Source: Stutzerimonas zhaodongensis
GTDB lineage: Bacteria; Pseudomonadota; Gammaproteobacteria; Pseudomonadales; Pseudomonadaceae
Direction: 5' to 3'
NCBI RefSeq assembly: GCF_003696365.1
Contig: NZ_RFFM01000004.1
Location: 124,001 to 188,000, forward strand
DNA length: 64,000 bases
In this document: positions 19,471-27,681 of the stretch, piece after piece
How positions within the stretch are numbered: the first letter of the stretch is position 1
Layout: the number at the start of each line of letters is the position of its first letter
Made by a program: the position numbers and the translations under genes
The notes under the pieces: generated by a model
The model's database searches: none
Seen by the model: the letters and a program-made list of their open reading frames with translations, nothing else
What the model was told of the DNA's origin: nothing

Positions 19471-19532
19471 CTGTAGGGTTGGCTTCAGCCATCTGTGGTC
19501 TGAAGCGGAACGCCGTACGGCCCACCCTACAG
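19471..19532. repeat. Palindromic element upstream of iclR
   Basis: Outer perfect 9-base arms CTGTAGGGT / ACCCTACAG and an inner GCTTCAG / CTGAAGC stem (19482-19488 with 19500-19506). It shares the GTAGGGT...ACCCTAC ends with the element at 18432-18572, so it belongs to a related repeat family. It lies 114 bases upstream of the iclR start. Confidence 0.6.
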
Positions 19533-19544
19533 CGCAGCGCATTT

Positions 19545-19601
19545 TAGGAGCCAGCTTGCCGGCGATCACCGTTGCCCGATCGTCAGCAGCTGGTTCCCTA
19601 C
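19545..19601. repeat. Degenerate REP pair (REPIN)
   Basis: TAGGAGCCAGCTTGCCGGCG at the left end and a decayed inverted partner (GATCGTCAGCAGCTGGTTCC, then CTAC) at 19578-19601. It is the same REP sequence as the intact pair at 22542-22631, with one change in the left copy and several in the right. Confidence 0.7.
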
Positions 19602-19623
19602 GATAAGCCGGCGGAGCCCAGCC

Positions 19624-21126
19624 CTACTTCATTGTCGGCATGGAAAAATCCGCGCCAGCACGAATGCCAGTCGGCCAGCGGCGGGTCACAGTCTTCATTC
19701 GGGTGAAGAAGCGCACGCCATCCGGACCATGCATGTTCAGCGGGCCGAAGATCGAGCGCTTCCAGCCGCCAAAGCAGTAGAAGGCCATTGGCACCGGAAT
19801 CGGCACGTTGACCCCGACCATACCGACCTTGACCTCTTCCTCATACTGACGCGCAGTGTCGCCGTCACGGGTGAAGATCGAGGTGCCGTTGCCGAACTCG
19901 TGATCGTTGACCAGCTTCAACGCTTCATCGAAAGATTTGACGCGTACCACAGCTAACACCGGACCGAAGATTTCCTCCTTGTAGATGCGCATCTCAGGCG
20001 TCACCCGATCGAACAGCGTTGGGCCGACGTAGAACCCGTTCTCGTAGCCTTCGACCTGAAGCCCGCGGCCATCACAGACCAAGGTTGCGCCCTCTTCAAC
20101 GCCCAGGTCGATGTAACCGGATACTTTCTGTTGATGCTCGCGTGTGACCAACGGCCCCATGTGCGGCTCAGGCTCGACGCCGGTACCCGGTCCGACTCGC
20201 ATCTGCGTGATCTCGGCCTTGAGCATCTGGACCAGGTTATCCGCTACCTCGTCGCCTACGCAGACTGCCACTGAAATCGCCATGCAGCGCTCGCCGGCCG
20301 AGCCGTATGCGGCGCCCATCAGCGAGCCCACTACCTGCTGCGGATCGGCGTCGGGCATGATCACCATGTGGTTCTTCGCGCCGCCCAGGGCCTGGCAGCG
20401 TTTGCCGTGTGCCGAAGCAGTCGTATAGATGTATTCGGCGATGGGCGTCGAGCCGACGAAGCTCACCGACTGCACGCGCTCGTCAGTCAGCAGCACATCC
20501 ACCGCCTCCTTATCGCCATTGACGATGTTCAGCACGCCCGCCGGCAGTCCGGCCTCGGCCAGCAGCTCGCCGAGCAGCATGGTCGCGCTCGGGTCCTTCT
20601 CGGAAGGCTTGAGGACGAATGTATTGCCGCAGGCGATGGCCACCGGCAGCATCCACAGAGGCACCATCGCCGGAAAGTTGAATGGCGTTATGCCGACGCA
20701 GACGCCCAGCGGCTGCATCAGCGAGTTTGAATCGATGTCTCGCCCGACGTTGGGTGAAAACTCGCCCTTGAGCAGATGCGGAATACCGCAGGCAAACTCC
20801 ACCACTTCCAGGCCACGAGTGACTTCACCCTGCGCATCGGAGAACACCTTGCCGTGCTCCAGCGAGATCAGCCGCGCCACGTCGTCGCGACGCTCTTCGA
20901 GCAGCGCCTTGAAACGAAACATGACGCGAGCGCGCACCAGCGGCGGCGTCTTTGCCCAGCCTTCGTACGCGGCCTGAGCAGCTGCGATGGCCTCGCGGGT
21001 TTCGTCTGCCGAAGACAGCGAGACGTAGAAACGCGGCTCTCCCGTGGCCGGGTTATAGACGGTTGCGTGCCGTTCGGAGCGGCCAGCGACGGCCTCGTTG
21101 TTGATCAGATTGCCGAGGGTCTGCAT
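19624..21126 (-). CDS. mmsA: CoA-acylating methylmalonate-semialdehyde dehydrogenase
   Basis: A 500-residue aldehyde dehydrogenase of the MmsA type. ITPFNFPAMVPLWMLPVAIACGNTFVLKPSEKDP is NAD-binding, FVGSTPIAEYIY is the nucleotide loop, and GERCMAISVAV holds the catalytic cysteine. IPVPMAFYCFGGWKRS near the end is diagnostic of MmsA. The enzyme converts methylmalonate or malonate semialdehyde to propionyl- or acetyl-CoA with NAD+. It starts at the ATG at 21124-21126, four bases after the alcohol dehydrogenase stop, so the two are cotranscribed. Partnership with an alcohol dehydrogenase hints at oxidation of a C3 alcohol via malonate semialdehyde, which is inference. Confidence 0.88.
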   Translation of the reverse strand: MQTLGNLINNEAVAGRSERHATVYNPATGEPRFYVSLSSADETREAIAAAQAAYEGWAKTPPLVRARVMFRFKALLEERRDDVARLISLEHGKVFSDAQGEVTRGLEVVEFACGIPHLLKGEFSPNVGRDIDSNSLMQPLGVCVGITPFNFPAMVPLWMLPVAIACGNTFVLKPSEKDPSATMLLGELLAEAGLPAGVLNIVNGDKEAVDVLLTDERVQSVSFVGSTPIAEYIYTTASAHGKRCQALGGAKNHMVIMPDADPQQVVGSLMGAAYGSAGERCMAISVAVCVGDEVADNLVQMLKAEITQMRVGPGTGVEPEPHMGPLVTREHQQKVSGYIDLGVEEGATLVCDGRGLQVEGYENGFYVGPTLFDRVTPEMRIYKEEIFGPVLAVVRVKSFDEALKLVNDHEFGNGTSIFTRDGDTARQYEEEVKVGMVGVNVPIPVPMAFYCFGGWKRSIFGPLNMHGPDGVRFFTRMKTVTRRWPTGIRAGADFSMPTMK

Positions 21127-21130
21127 GAGC

Positions 21131-22297
21131 TCACTCCTGGTTCCAGACGGTTTCGTAAAGGTCGATGATTTCTGCTTCCGTGGGCACACGCGGGTTGTTA
21201 CCCGGTGAGCCGGAGGCCAGTGCCTGCTTCGCCATAGTTTCGCGCAGTTCGAAGAAACGCTCGCGGGTGATGCCGAACTGCTCGGGGCTGGGCACCTGTA
21301 GCTCTTCGTTGATTGCACGGAGTTCGTTCAGCAGCTTGTGGTTAGCTATTTCGACGCTGTCGCCTTCGCCGGCGACGCCCATGGCACGTGCGCACTCGGC
21401 ATAGCGCTCAGGTGCGGCGGGAATCGAGAATGCAGTGATCGCAGGCAGCAGCATGGCATTCGACAGCCCGTGCGGCACATGGAAGAACGCTCCGATCGGC
21501 CGGCTCATGCCATGTACCAATGCCACCGATGCGTTGGAGAAGGCGATGCCGGCGAGCGTTGCCCCGAGCATCATTGCCTCACGAGCCTGGCGATTGGCCG
21601 GCTCGTGGTAGGCCGAACGCAGGTTGGGTGCCAGCAGACGCATGGCTTGCAACGCCTGTGCGTCGCTGTAGAGACTGGCCTTGCGGCTGACATAGGCCTC
21701 GATCGCGTGGGTCAGCGCATCGATACCGGTGTCGGCGGTCACCCGCGGTGGCAGCGACAGAGTCAACTCGTAGTCGATCAGCGCAGCGACCGGCATGAAG
21801 CCAAGGCCGGCGCAGAGCATTTTCTCGTCACTGGTTTCGTCGGTGATGATGGTGAAGCGCGTAGCTTCGGAGCCGGTACCGGCTGTCGTTGGAATCGCGA
21901 TCAGCGGCAGGCCGGCTTCGCTGACATCGCGCGGGAAGCGGTAGTCGCGCATCTCGCCGCCAAACTTCCCAAGGATGCCGATGGCCTTGGCTGAATCGAT
22001 GGGGCTGCCGCCACCAAGCGCGATGATCGAATCGTAATCGCCCTGGCGAACCATCTCGACGCCGGCACGAATCGATGCCGCGGTCGGCTCAGGCAAGGTA
22101 TCGGCAAAGCAGTCGCTGGGGATGTCGGCCTTTGTCAGGATCTCGCTGATTCGGGCGACGTAGCCCAGTTCGACCATCATTCGATCAGTGACGATCAGCG
22201 GGCGTTTGCAGCCTAGGTTCTGCAGCACGGAAACGATCTGCTGAACGGCGCCAGCGCCGACTTCCATCAGGCGCGGCAGGACGATGCGATTGCTCAT
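21131..22297 (-). CDS. Iron-containing alcohol dehydrogenase
   Basis: A 388-residue group III Fe-dependent alcohol dehydrogenase. NAD-binding GGGSPIDSAKAIG and TTAGTGSEATRF precede the metal site: Asp/His in the GIDALTHAIEAYVS segment and two His in ALVHGMSRPIGAFFHVPHG. It begins at MSNRIVLP (ATG 22295-22297, GGAG upstream). It is first gene of the pair with mmsA, and a perfect palindrome upstream (22460-22484) may be its operator. The substrate cannot be read from sequence; 1,3-propanediol or 3-hydroxypropionate-like C3 compounds fit the partner enzyme. Confidence 0.88.
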   Translation of the reverse strand: MSNRIVLPRLMEVGAGAVQQIVSVLQNLGCKRPLIVTDRMMVELGYVARISEILTKADIPSDCFADTLPEPTAASIRAGVEMVRQGDYDSIIALGGGSPIDSAKAIGILGKFGGEMRDYRFPRDVSEAGLPLIAIPTTAGTGSEATRFTIITDETSDEKMLCAGLGFMPVAALIDYELTLSLPPRVTADTGIDALTHAIEAYVSRKASLYSDAQALQAMRLLAPNLRSAYHEPANRQAREAMMLGATLAGIAFSNASVALVHGMSRPIGAFFHVPHGLSNAMLLPAITAFSIPAAPERYAECARAMGVAGEGDSVEIANHKLLNELRAINEELQVPSPEQFGITRERFFELRETMAKQALASGSPGNNPRVPTEAEIIDLYETVWNQE

Positions 22298-22459
22298 GGT
22301 GCGCTCCGGTAGGGTTCGCGATGCGCTTGGGACAGGTCCAAAGCCTGTCGAGCGATACGCCACGCGAACGGATTGCATGAGGAGACATCAGGTCTCGATT
22401 GAGAGACGTTCGCCTCAGGTGGTCTTGAGACTAGAAAACAACGCTCGAAAGCGCAAACT

Positions 22460-22484
22460 ATAACGAGACGATTTTTCTCGTTAT
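22460..22484. promoter_or_regulatory. Perfect palindrome, candidate operator for the alcohol dehydrogenase/mmsA unit
   Basis: ATAACGAG, 9 bases including a T5 run, CTCGTTAT. It lies about 160 bases upstream of the alcohol dehydrogenase start in a locally AT-rich patch unlike the surrounding DNA. IclR regulators bind short palindromes near their targets, so this is a reasonable binding site; direct evidence is lacking. Confidence 0.45.
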
Positions 22485-22541
22485 GGATTTTAGGACAGGG
22501 CCGACTGGAACCGAGACGGTCGTGACGAGGGAGTGGGACCG

Positions 22542-22631
22542 GATCGCCAGCAAGCTGGCTCCTACCAAGACTGGGGGTATGACTCTGGCGCGTGGAACCT
22601 GCTTTTCGTAGGAGCCAGCTTGCTGGCGATC
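22542..22631. repeat. REPIN: pair of perfect inverted REP sequences
   Basis: Two 24-base copies (22542-22565 and 22608-22631) in exact inverted orientation, core AGCCAGCTTGCTGGC, separated by 42 bases. Each REP is itself a short palindrome. This is the classical Pseudomonas REPIN arrangement, mobilised in trans by RAYT transposases. It lies between the convergent ends and promoter region at 22298-22692, where the operator-like palindrome is the only other feature seen. Confidence 0.85.
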
Positions 22632-22692
22632 ATCTCCGCCGCGCGCAGAGATGAAGCCGCAGACTCATTGGATATTGGCGACGCGAGATTGA

Positions 22693-23304
22693 TCAGGCAG
22701 AGCCGGGGACATCGCCCATAACCCGATCGCGCAGACGCTTCAGCAGACCATCCCCCTCATCCTGCAAGCGCCTGCGAGTCTGCGCGGCTTGTTCGCGGGC
22801 GGTAGGGTCATCAAGGCTCCCCATGTCCGCATCGACATTGATCAATGCAGCGCTGAGCCCCGAATGGATGAGCACAGCACCGGCCTGAGCGTCGCTTTGC
22901 ACGTTTGTATCGGTAAGTGGCCAGGCTTTGACGGCAAGCTCGAGCGCCTCCAGGCAGCAGTGCGCCAGGGCCAGCGGCACGGCGCAGGCTTGCCGAGAGG
23001 CCGCCCGTTTCTGCTCCGGCTCGCCTGCTCGGGCAGCGTCCAAAAAATCGCGGAAGGCCTGAACGTCATCGTCGGCGAAAGCGCCCGGCCGGCCCAACAG
23101 CGATTCCGCCGCCTGCAGCAGCTGGAGCCTAACCGGGTCCGAGTCGTGGGCCTCGCTGATACGCAGCCCCTTCAAGACCAGCGCAAGGCCTATGTCAGCC
23201 GTGACTGCTGCCGCCGCGCCGCAACCGGGCGTTGGTTGACGGGCAGCCGTAGCCGCCCGAAAACCATCCAACCGTTGCGTCCAGACGCTCCCGTCATCGC
23301 TCAT
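22693..23304 (-). CDS. Cyclodeaminase/cyclohydrolase (FTCD C-terminal-like) family protein
   Basis: A 203-residue, mostly helical protein. The RQPTPGCGAAAAVTADIGLAL stretch matches the family's N-terminal PTPGGGSAAA signature, with Cys in place of one Gly. Members include formimidoyl-THF cyclodeaminase and methenyl-THF cyclohydrolase (FchA). I start at MSDDGSVWTQRLDGF (23302-23304), which aligns with family N-termini; an alternative ATG at 23338-23340 would overlap the gap stop. It follows gap by 13 bases on the same strand. No folate or histidine genes are near, so the function is open. Confidence 0.65.
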   Translation of the reverse strand: MSDDGSVWTQRLDGFRAATAARQPTPGCGAAAAVTADIGLALVLKGLRISEAHDSDPVRLQLLQAAESLLGRPGAFADDDVQAFRDFLDAARAGEPEQKRAASRQACAVPLALAHCCLEALELAVKAWPLTDTNVQSDAQAGAVLIHSGLSAALINVDADMGSLDDPTAREQAAQTRRRLQDEGDGLLKRLRDRVMGDVPGSA

Positions 23305-23317
23305 CCAGGCGAGCCGA

Positions 23318-24334
23318 TCAGCTGGCTTGGGCGGTGCCATCGCCCCAGTGCAACAGGACGTCGAGCATGCGGTTGGAGAAGCCCCACTCGTTGTCGTACC
23401 AGGCCATCACCTTGACCAGCTCGCCCTGCACGCGAGTCTGGCTGAGGTCCGCTACGCAAGAAGCCGGATAACCGTTGAAGTCGCAGGACACCAGCGCTTC
23501 CTCGTTACATTCCATGACCCCGTCCGGCATCTTCTGCGCACCTTCGCGCAGGATCTGATTGATCGCCTCGACGCTTTCCGGTGGGTTTTCGGCAACGAAA
23601 GTCAGGTCCACCAGCGAGACATTCGGCGTCGGCACCCGAACGGAAAGACCGTCCAGCCGGCCAGAGAGCTCCGGCAGCACCAGGCCGATGGCCTTGGCCG
23701 CGCCAGTGGTGGAAGGGATCATCGAAAGCCCGGCGGCACGCGCCCGGTAAAGATCCTTGTGCGCTTTATCGAGCAGGTTCTGATCATTGGTGTAGGAGTG
23801 CACGGTATTGAGCAGCCCCTGACGAATGCCCACGGCTTCGTGCAGCACCTTGGCCAGTGGTGCCAGGCAGTTGGTAGTGCAGGACGCATTGGAAATGATC
23901 CGCTGATCGCTCAGCAGCTGGTGGTTCACGCCATATACGACGGTCAGGTCGGCACCATCGAGCGGGTGCGATGCGAACACCCGGCTGGCACCGGCCTGCA
24001 GGTGCTGCTCGACCAACTCGCGCTTCTTGAATTTGCCGGTGCATTCGAGCACCACATCCACGCCCAGCTCCTTCCAGGGCAGCTTGGTCGCCTCCCGCTC
24101 GGCGAGCAGGCGGATCGACTGGCCGCGCACCACCATGGACTCACCGTCCAGCTCCACTGGTTCGGGAAAGCGACCAAAGGTCGAATCAAAACGCGTCAGG
24201 TGCACCAGCGTTTTGTGGTCGCTCAGGTCGTTGATGGCAACGACCTGAACCTGATCCTGCAGTCCACGCTCGAACAGCGCTCGTACGACGGCGCGACCGA
24301 TACGCCCATACCCGTTGATGGCAATACGTAGCAT
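23318..24334 (-). CDS. gap: Glyceraldehyde-3-phosphate dehydrogenase (type I)
   Basis: A 338-residue enzyme. Rossmann start INGYGRIGRAVVRAL, active-site SNASCTTNCLAPL with the catalytic Cys, the HSYTNDQ segment, PSTTGAAKAIG, and AWYDNEWGFSNRM at the end. SCTTNCLAPL plus HSYTNDQ argue for GAPDH over erythrose-4-phosphate dehydrogenase, which usually reads SCTTNCSVPL and HSAMNDQ. A very strong ribosome-binding site GAGGAG precedes the ATG. It is divergent from the GH13 genes and probably one of several gap paralogues in the genome. Confidence 0.85.
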   Translation of the reverse strand: MLRIAINGYGRIGRAVVRALFERGLQDQVQVVAINDLSDHKTLVHLTRFDSTFGRFPEPVELDGESMVVRGQSIRLLAEREATKLPWKELGVDVVLECTGKFKKRELVEQHLQAGASRVFASHPLDGADLTVVYGVNHQLLSDQRIISNASCTTNCLAPLAKVLHEAVGIRQGLLNTVHSYTNDQNLLDKAHKDLYRARAAGLSMIPSTTGAAKAIGLVLPELSGRLDGLSVRVPTPNVSLVDLTFVAENPPESVEAINQILREGAQKMPDGVMECNEEALVSCDFNGYPASCVADLSQTRVQGELVKVMAWYDNEWGFSNRMLDVLLHWGDGTAQAS

Positions 24335-24516
24335 GCAATTCTCCTCGGAGGGTTGGAATCAGTTGTTAGCTTAGGCGGAGTATCCGCGCCTACGTTCATG
24401 GCGTACCGACCCGGATCAACAAAATGGCGAACCCAGGTGCCGCTTGTCAGTCGTAAACCTAACAGAGCGGCCGTTCAGCTTCGGCCGGAAACTGCGACAA
24501 ATCGGGGGTGTGAAGC

Positions 24517-26052
24517 ATGAGCGAGACGACCCAGGCACCGTGGTGGAAAGGCGCGACCGTCTATCAGATCTACCCGCGCTCCTTTGCCGACAGCAATGGC
24601 GATGGCATCGGGGACCTCAACGGCGTACTTCGCCATCTCGATCATTTGCAGGCGCTAGGCGTCGATGCGCTGTGGCTGTCGCCGATCTTCCGCTCGCCAA
24701 TGGCCGATGCCGGCTACGACATCAGCGACTATTGCGATATCGACCCGCTATTCGGTTCGCTGGACGATATCGACCGGCTTATCGCCGAAGCCCACGTCCG
24801 TGGTATCCGTGTGCTGCTGGATTTCGTGCCCAATCACACGTCCGATGAGCATCCCTGGTTCGTCGAGTCGCGCAGTTCGCGAGACAACCCCAAGCGCGAC
24901 TGGTACATCTGGCGCGACCAGCCGAACAACTGGCGTGCCGCGCTGGGCGCCGGAAGCGCCTGGACCTGGGACGAGCACACTCAGCAGTACTACCTGCATC
25001 TGTTCCTCGCCAAGCAGCCGGACCTCAACTGGCGCAACCCCGAGGTGGTCGAGGCCATGCACGCCGTGCTGCGCTTCTGGCTCGACCGCGGCATCGACGG
25101 CTTTCGCATCGACGTCATCCACTGCACCGGAAAGGACCCGAGCTTCGCCGATGACCCGCGCTGCCAGGCCGGCCAGCCGCTGTCGGACTTCAACGATCAG
25201 CCTTACAGCCACGAAGTCCTGCGCGGCCTGCGCAAGCTCGTCGACAGCTATCCTGGCGACCGCATGCTGGTGGGCGAGGTGAACATCCGCTCCACCGAGC
25301 GCGTGCTGCAGTACTACGGCGCTGGCGACGAGCTGCATCTGGCCTTCAACTTCAACCCCCTCGACGCGCCCTGGGATCCGGTCATGTTTCGCACCTGCAT
25401 CCGCGAGGTCGAGCACTGGCTGCAACCCGCCGGTGCCTGGCCGACCTGGGTGTTGTCTAATCACGACAACGTGCGCCAGCGCAGCCGCTATCAAGGTTCC
25501 GAGCGATCCGCACGAGCGGCTGCGGTGCTGTTGCTGACGTTGCGCGGCACCCCGTTCATCTACCAAGGCGAAGAACTGGGCCTGGAGGATGCGCATATCG
25601 GCGATGAGGCGCGCATCGATCCGGGCGGCCGCGATGGCTGCCGCGCCCCGATTCCCTGGCAGGCCGAACCGCCACATGGCTGGCAAGGTGCAGGACCCTG
25701 GCTGCCCTTCCCGCCTGAAGCCAACGAGCTGGCGGCAGAGCGGCAGACTGGTGAAGCGAACTCCATGTTCGCGCTCTACCAGCGCCTGCTTGCCGCCCGC
25801 AAGGCCAGCCCGGCGCTGCATCACGGCGACTTCGAAGAATTGCCATCGCACCCCGAGGTGCTCGCCTACCGTCGGCATTTCGGCTGCGATCAGCGGCTGG
25901 TCTGCATCAACTTCTCGGATCAGCCCCACGCTCACCCGCACGCTGGCGACTGGCATGTCGAGATCGCCAGCGACGGTATCGGTGAAGGCGATCCCTACAA
26001 CGGCACCCTTAACCCAAGGCAGGCCGTCGTGCTGCGCCCAATGGAGAACTGA
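24517..26052 (+). CDS. GH13 alpha-glucosidase family enzyme
   Basis: A 511-residue glycoside hydrolase family 13 protein, cytoplasmic (no signal peptide). The TIM-barrel regions are clear: SFADSNGDGIGDLNG, DFVPNHTS, GFRIDVIH (nucleophile Asp), LVGEVNI (acid/base Glu) and VLSNHDNVR (transition-state Asp), followed by GTPFIYQGEELG. The pattern is that of alpha-glucosidase/oligo-1,6-glucosidase types acting on short alpha-glucosides such as trehalose, maltose or isomaltose. It is first gene of a three-gene unit with 2- and 7-base gaps. Confidence 0.88.
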   Translation: MSETTQAPWWKGATVYQIYPRSFADSNGDGIGDLNGVLRHLDHLQALGVDALWLSPIFRSPMADAGYDISDYCDIDPLFGSLDDIDRLIAEAHVRGIRVLLDFVPNHTSDEHPWFVESRSSRDNPKRDWYIWRDQPNNWRAALGAGSAWTWDEHTQQYYLHLFLAKQPDLNWRNPEVVEAMHAVLRFWLDRGIDGFRIDVIHCTGKDPSFADDPRCQAGQPLSDFNDQPYSHEVLRGLRKLVDSYPGDRMLVGEVNIRSTERVLQYYGAGDELHLAFNFNPLDAPWDPVMFRTCIREVEHWLQPAGAWPTWVLSNHDNVRQRSRYQGSERSARAAAVLLLTLRGTPFIYQGEELGLEDAHIGDEARIDPGGRDGCRAPIPWQAEPPHGWQGAGPWLPFPPEANELAAERQTGEANSMFALYQRLLAARKASPALHHGDFEELPSHPEVLAYRRHFGCDQRLVCINFSDQPHAHPHAGDWHVEIASDGIGEGDPYNGTLNPRQAVVLRPMEN

Positions 26053-26054
26053 GC

Positions 26055-27674
26055 ATGCGTCCACTCTGGTACCGCAACGCGGCGATCTATCAGATCGACC
26101 CCACTCTGTTTCGTGACAGCAACGGCGACGGCTGCGGCGACCTGCGCGGCATCACCGAACGGCTCGACTACGTTCGTGGCCTCGGCTGCACCGCCGTTTG
26201 GCTGATGCCGTTCTACCAGTCGCCGTTCGAGGATGCCGGCTACGACATCACCGATCATCTGCAGGTGGACGAACGCTTCGGTGATCTTGCCGACATCGTC
26301 GCGCTTTTGGAGAAGGCCGAAGAGCTGGGCCTGCACGTCATCATCGAGCTGGTAGTGCAGCACACCTCCATCCAGCACAAATGGTTTCAGGAGGCGCGCC
26401 GCGACAGAGAGTCGCCCTACCGCGACTACTACATATGGGCCGACGAGCCCGACGACTTCATGGAGCCGATTTTCCCGACGGTCGAAGACAGCATCTGGAC
26501 CTGGGATGAAGAAGCCGGCCAGTACTACCGTCATCTGTTCTACAAGCACGAGCCGGATCTGGACCTGACCAACCCGCGGGTCATCCACGAGATCGAGCGG
26601 ATCATGTCGTTCTGGCTGCGCCTGGGCGTTTCCGGTTTCCGCATCGACGCCGCGGTGCACATGGTGCGTCAGGCAGGCGGCGGCGAACTGGAAAAGGGCT
26701 ACTGGCTGCTCGAGCACATGCGCGACTTCGTGACCATGCGACGGCCTGAAACCGTGCTGCTGGGCGAGATCGACACCGACCCGGAAAAGTACGTCGAATA
26801 CTTCGGCGACGAAGCCGATCGCGTTACTTTGCTGCTGGACTTCTGGACCAACAACCACCTGTTCCTGTCTCTGGCACGACAGCAGGCCGAGCCTCTGGCC
26901 CGTGCGCTGAACAGCCAGCCGCTGCCTCCGAGCCATTCGCAATATGCGCTGTGGATCCGCAACCACGACGAGCTGAGCCTAGACCGGCTGGAAGAGGATG
27001 AGCGCAAGGAGGTGATGGACACCTTCGCCCCTGACGAGAACATGCGCGCGTACAACCGCGGCATTCGTCGACGTCTCGCGCCGATGCTCGACGGCGATGA
27101 GCGACGCATCGCCGCGACCCATGCGTTGCTCTTCTCGCTGCCCGGCACGCCGATCATCCGCTATGGCGAGGAGATCGGAATGGGCGACGACCTCGATCGC
27201 CCTGAGCGGCTGGCCGTACGTACACCGATGCAGTGGTCCAATGAACCCAACGCCGGATTCTCCTGCACCACCGGTGAATTGGCCGCACCGGTGATCGACG
27301 AAGGGCCGTTTGCCTACGAAAAGATCAACGTGTTCGCCCAGACCCTGCGTAGCGACTCACTGATGGCGCGCACCGGCAACATGATCCGCACCCGCATCGG
27401 CCTGCGCGAGATTGGCATCGGCAAGCGCACAACCGTCGAAGTGGATGATCCGGCGGTGTTCGCAATCCGCCATGACAATGGATCGACCGTGCTGATGCTG
27501 GTCAATCTTGCCGACAAGGAAACGACCGTGAAGATCACCGCAGACGATCTTCAGGACATGGTCGATGTACTTGCCGACTGCGACTACGGGCAGCCAGAAG
27601 GCTCACCCCTGGAGTTGAAACTGGGGCCGTATGGCTACCGCTGGTTGCGGCGCAAGCAGCAGCTGTTCGGATGA
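26055..27674 (+). CDS. GH13 trehalose synthase-like alpha-glucosyltransferase
   Basis: A 539-residue GH13 enzyme resembling the catalytic domain of trehalose synthase (maltose glucosyltransferase). LRGITERLDYVRGLGCTAVWLMPFYQSP, ELVVQHTS, GFRIDAAVHM (nucleophile), LLGEIDT (acid/base), WIRNHDELSLDRL, then GTPIIRYGEEIGMGDDL. It lacks the C-terminal maltokinase fusion seen in some TreS. It starts two bases after the preceding GH13 gene, so both are made together. TreS converts maltose and trehalose; the exact reaction here is inferred from similarity only. Confidence 0.8.
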   Translation: MRPLWYRNAAIYQIDPTLFRDSNGDGCGDLRGITERLDYVRGLGCTAVWLMPFYQSPFEDAGYDITDHLQVDERFGDLADIVALLEKAEELGLHVIIELVVQHTSIQHKWFQEARRDRESPYRDYYIWADEPDDFMEPIFPTVEDSIWTWDEEAGQYYRHLFYKHEPDLDLTNPRVIHEIERIMSFWLRLGVSGFRIDAAVHMVRQAGGGELEKGYWLLEHMRDFVTMRRPETVLLGEIDTDPEKYVEYFGDEADRVTLLLDFWTNNHLFLSLARQQAEPLARALNSQPLPPSHSQYALWIRNHDELSLDRLEEDERKEVMDTFAPDENMRAYNRGIRRRLAPMLDGDERRIAATHALLFSLPGTPIIRYGEEIGMGDDLDRPERLAVRTPMQWSNEPNAGFSCTTGELAAPVIDEGPFAYEKINVFAQTLRSDSLMARTGNMIRTRIGLREIGIGKRTTVEVDDPAVFAIRHDNGSTVLMLVNLADKETTVKITADDLQDMVDVLADCDYGQPEGSPLELKLGPYGYRWLRRKQQLFG

Positions 27675-27681
27675 CTGGCCT

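Noticed and set aside
23318..24334. Erythrose-4-phosphate dehydrogenase (epd) instead of gap
   Set aside because: SCTTNCLAPL and HSYTNDQ match GAPDH; epd normally has SVPL and HSAMNDQ at these places.
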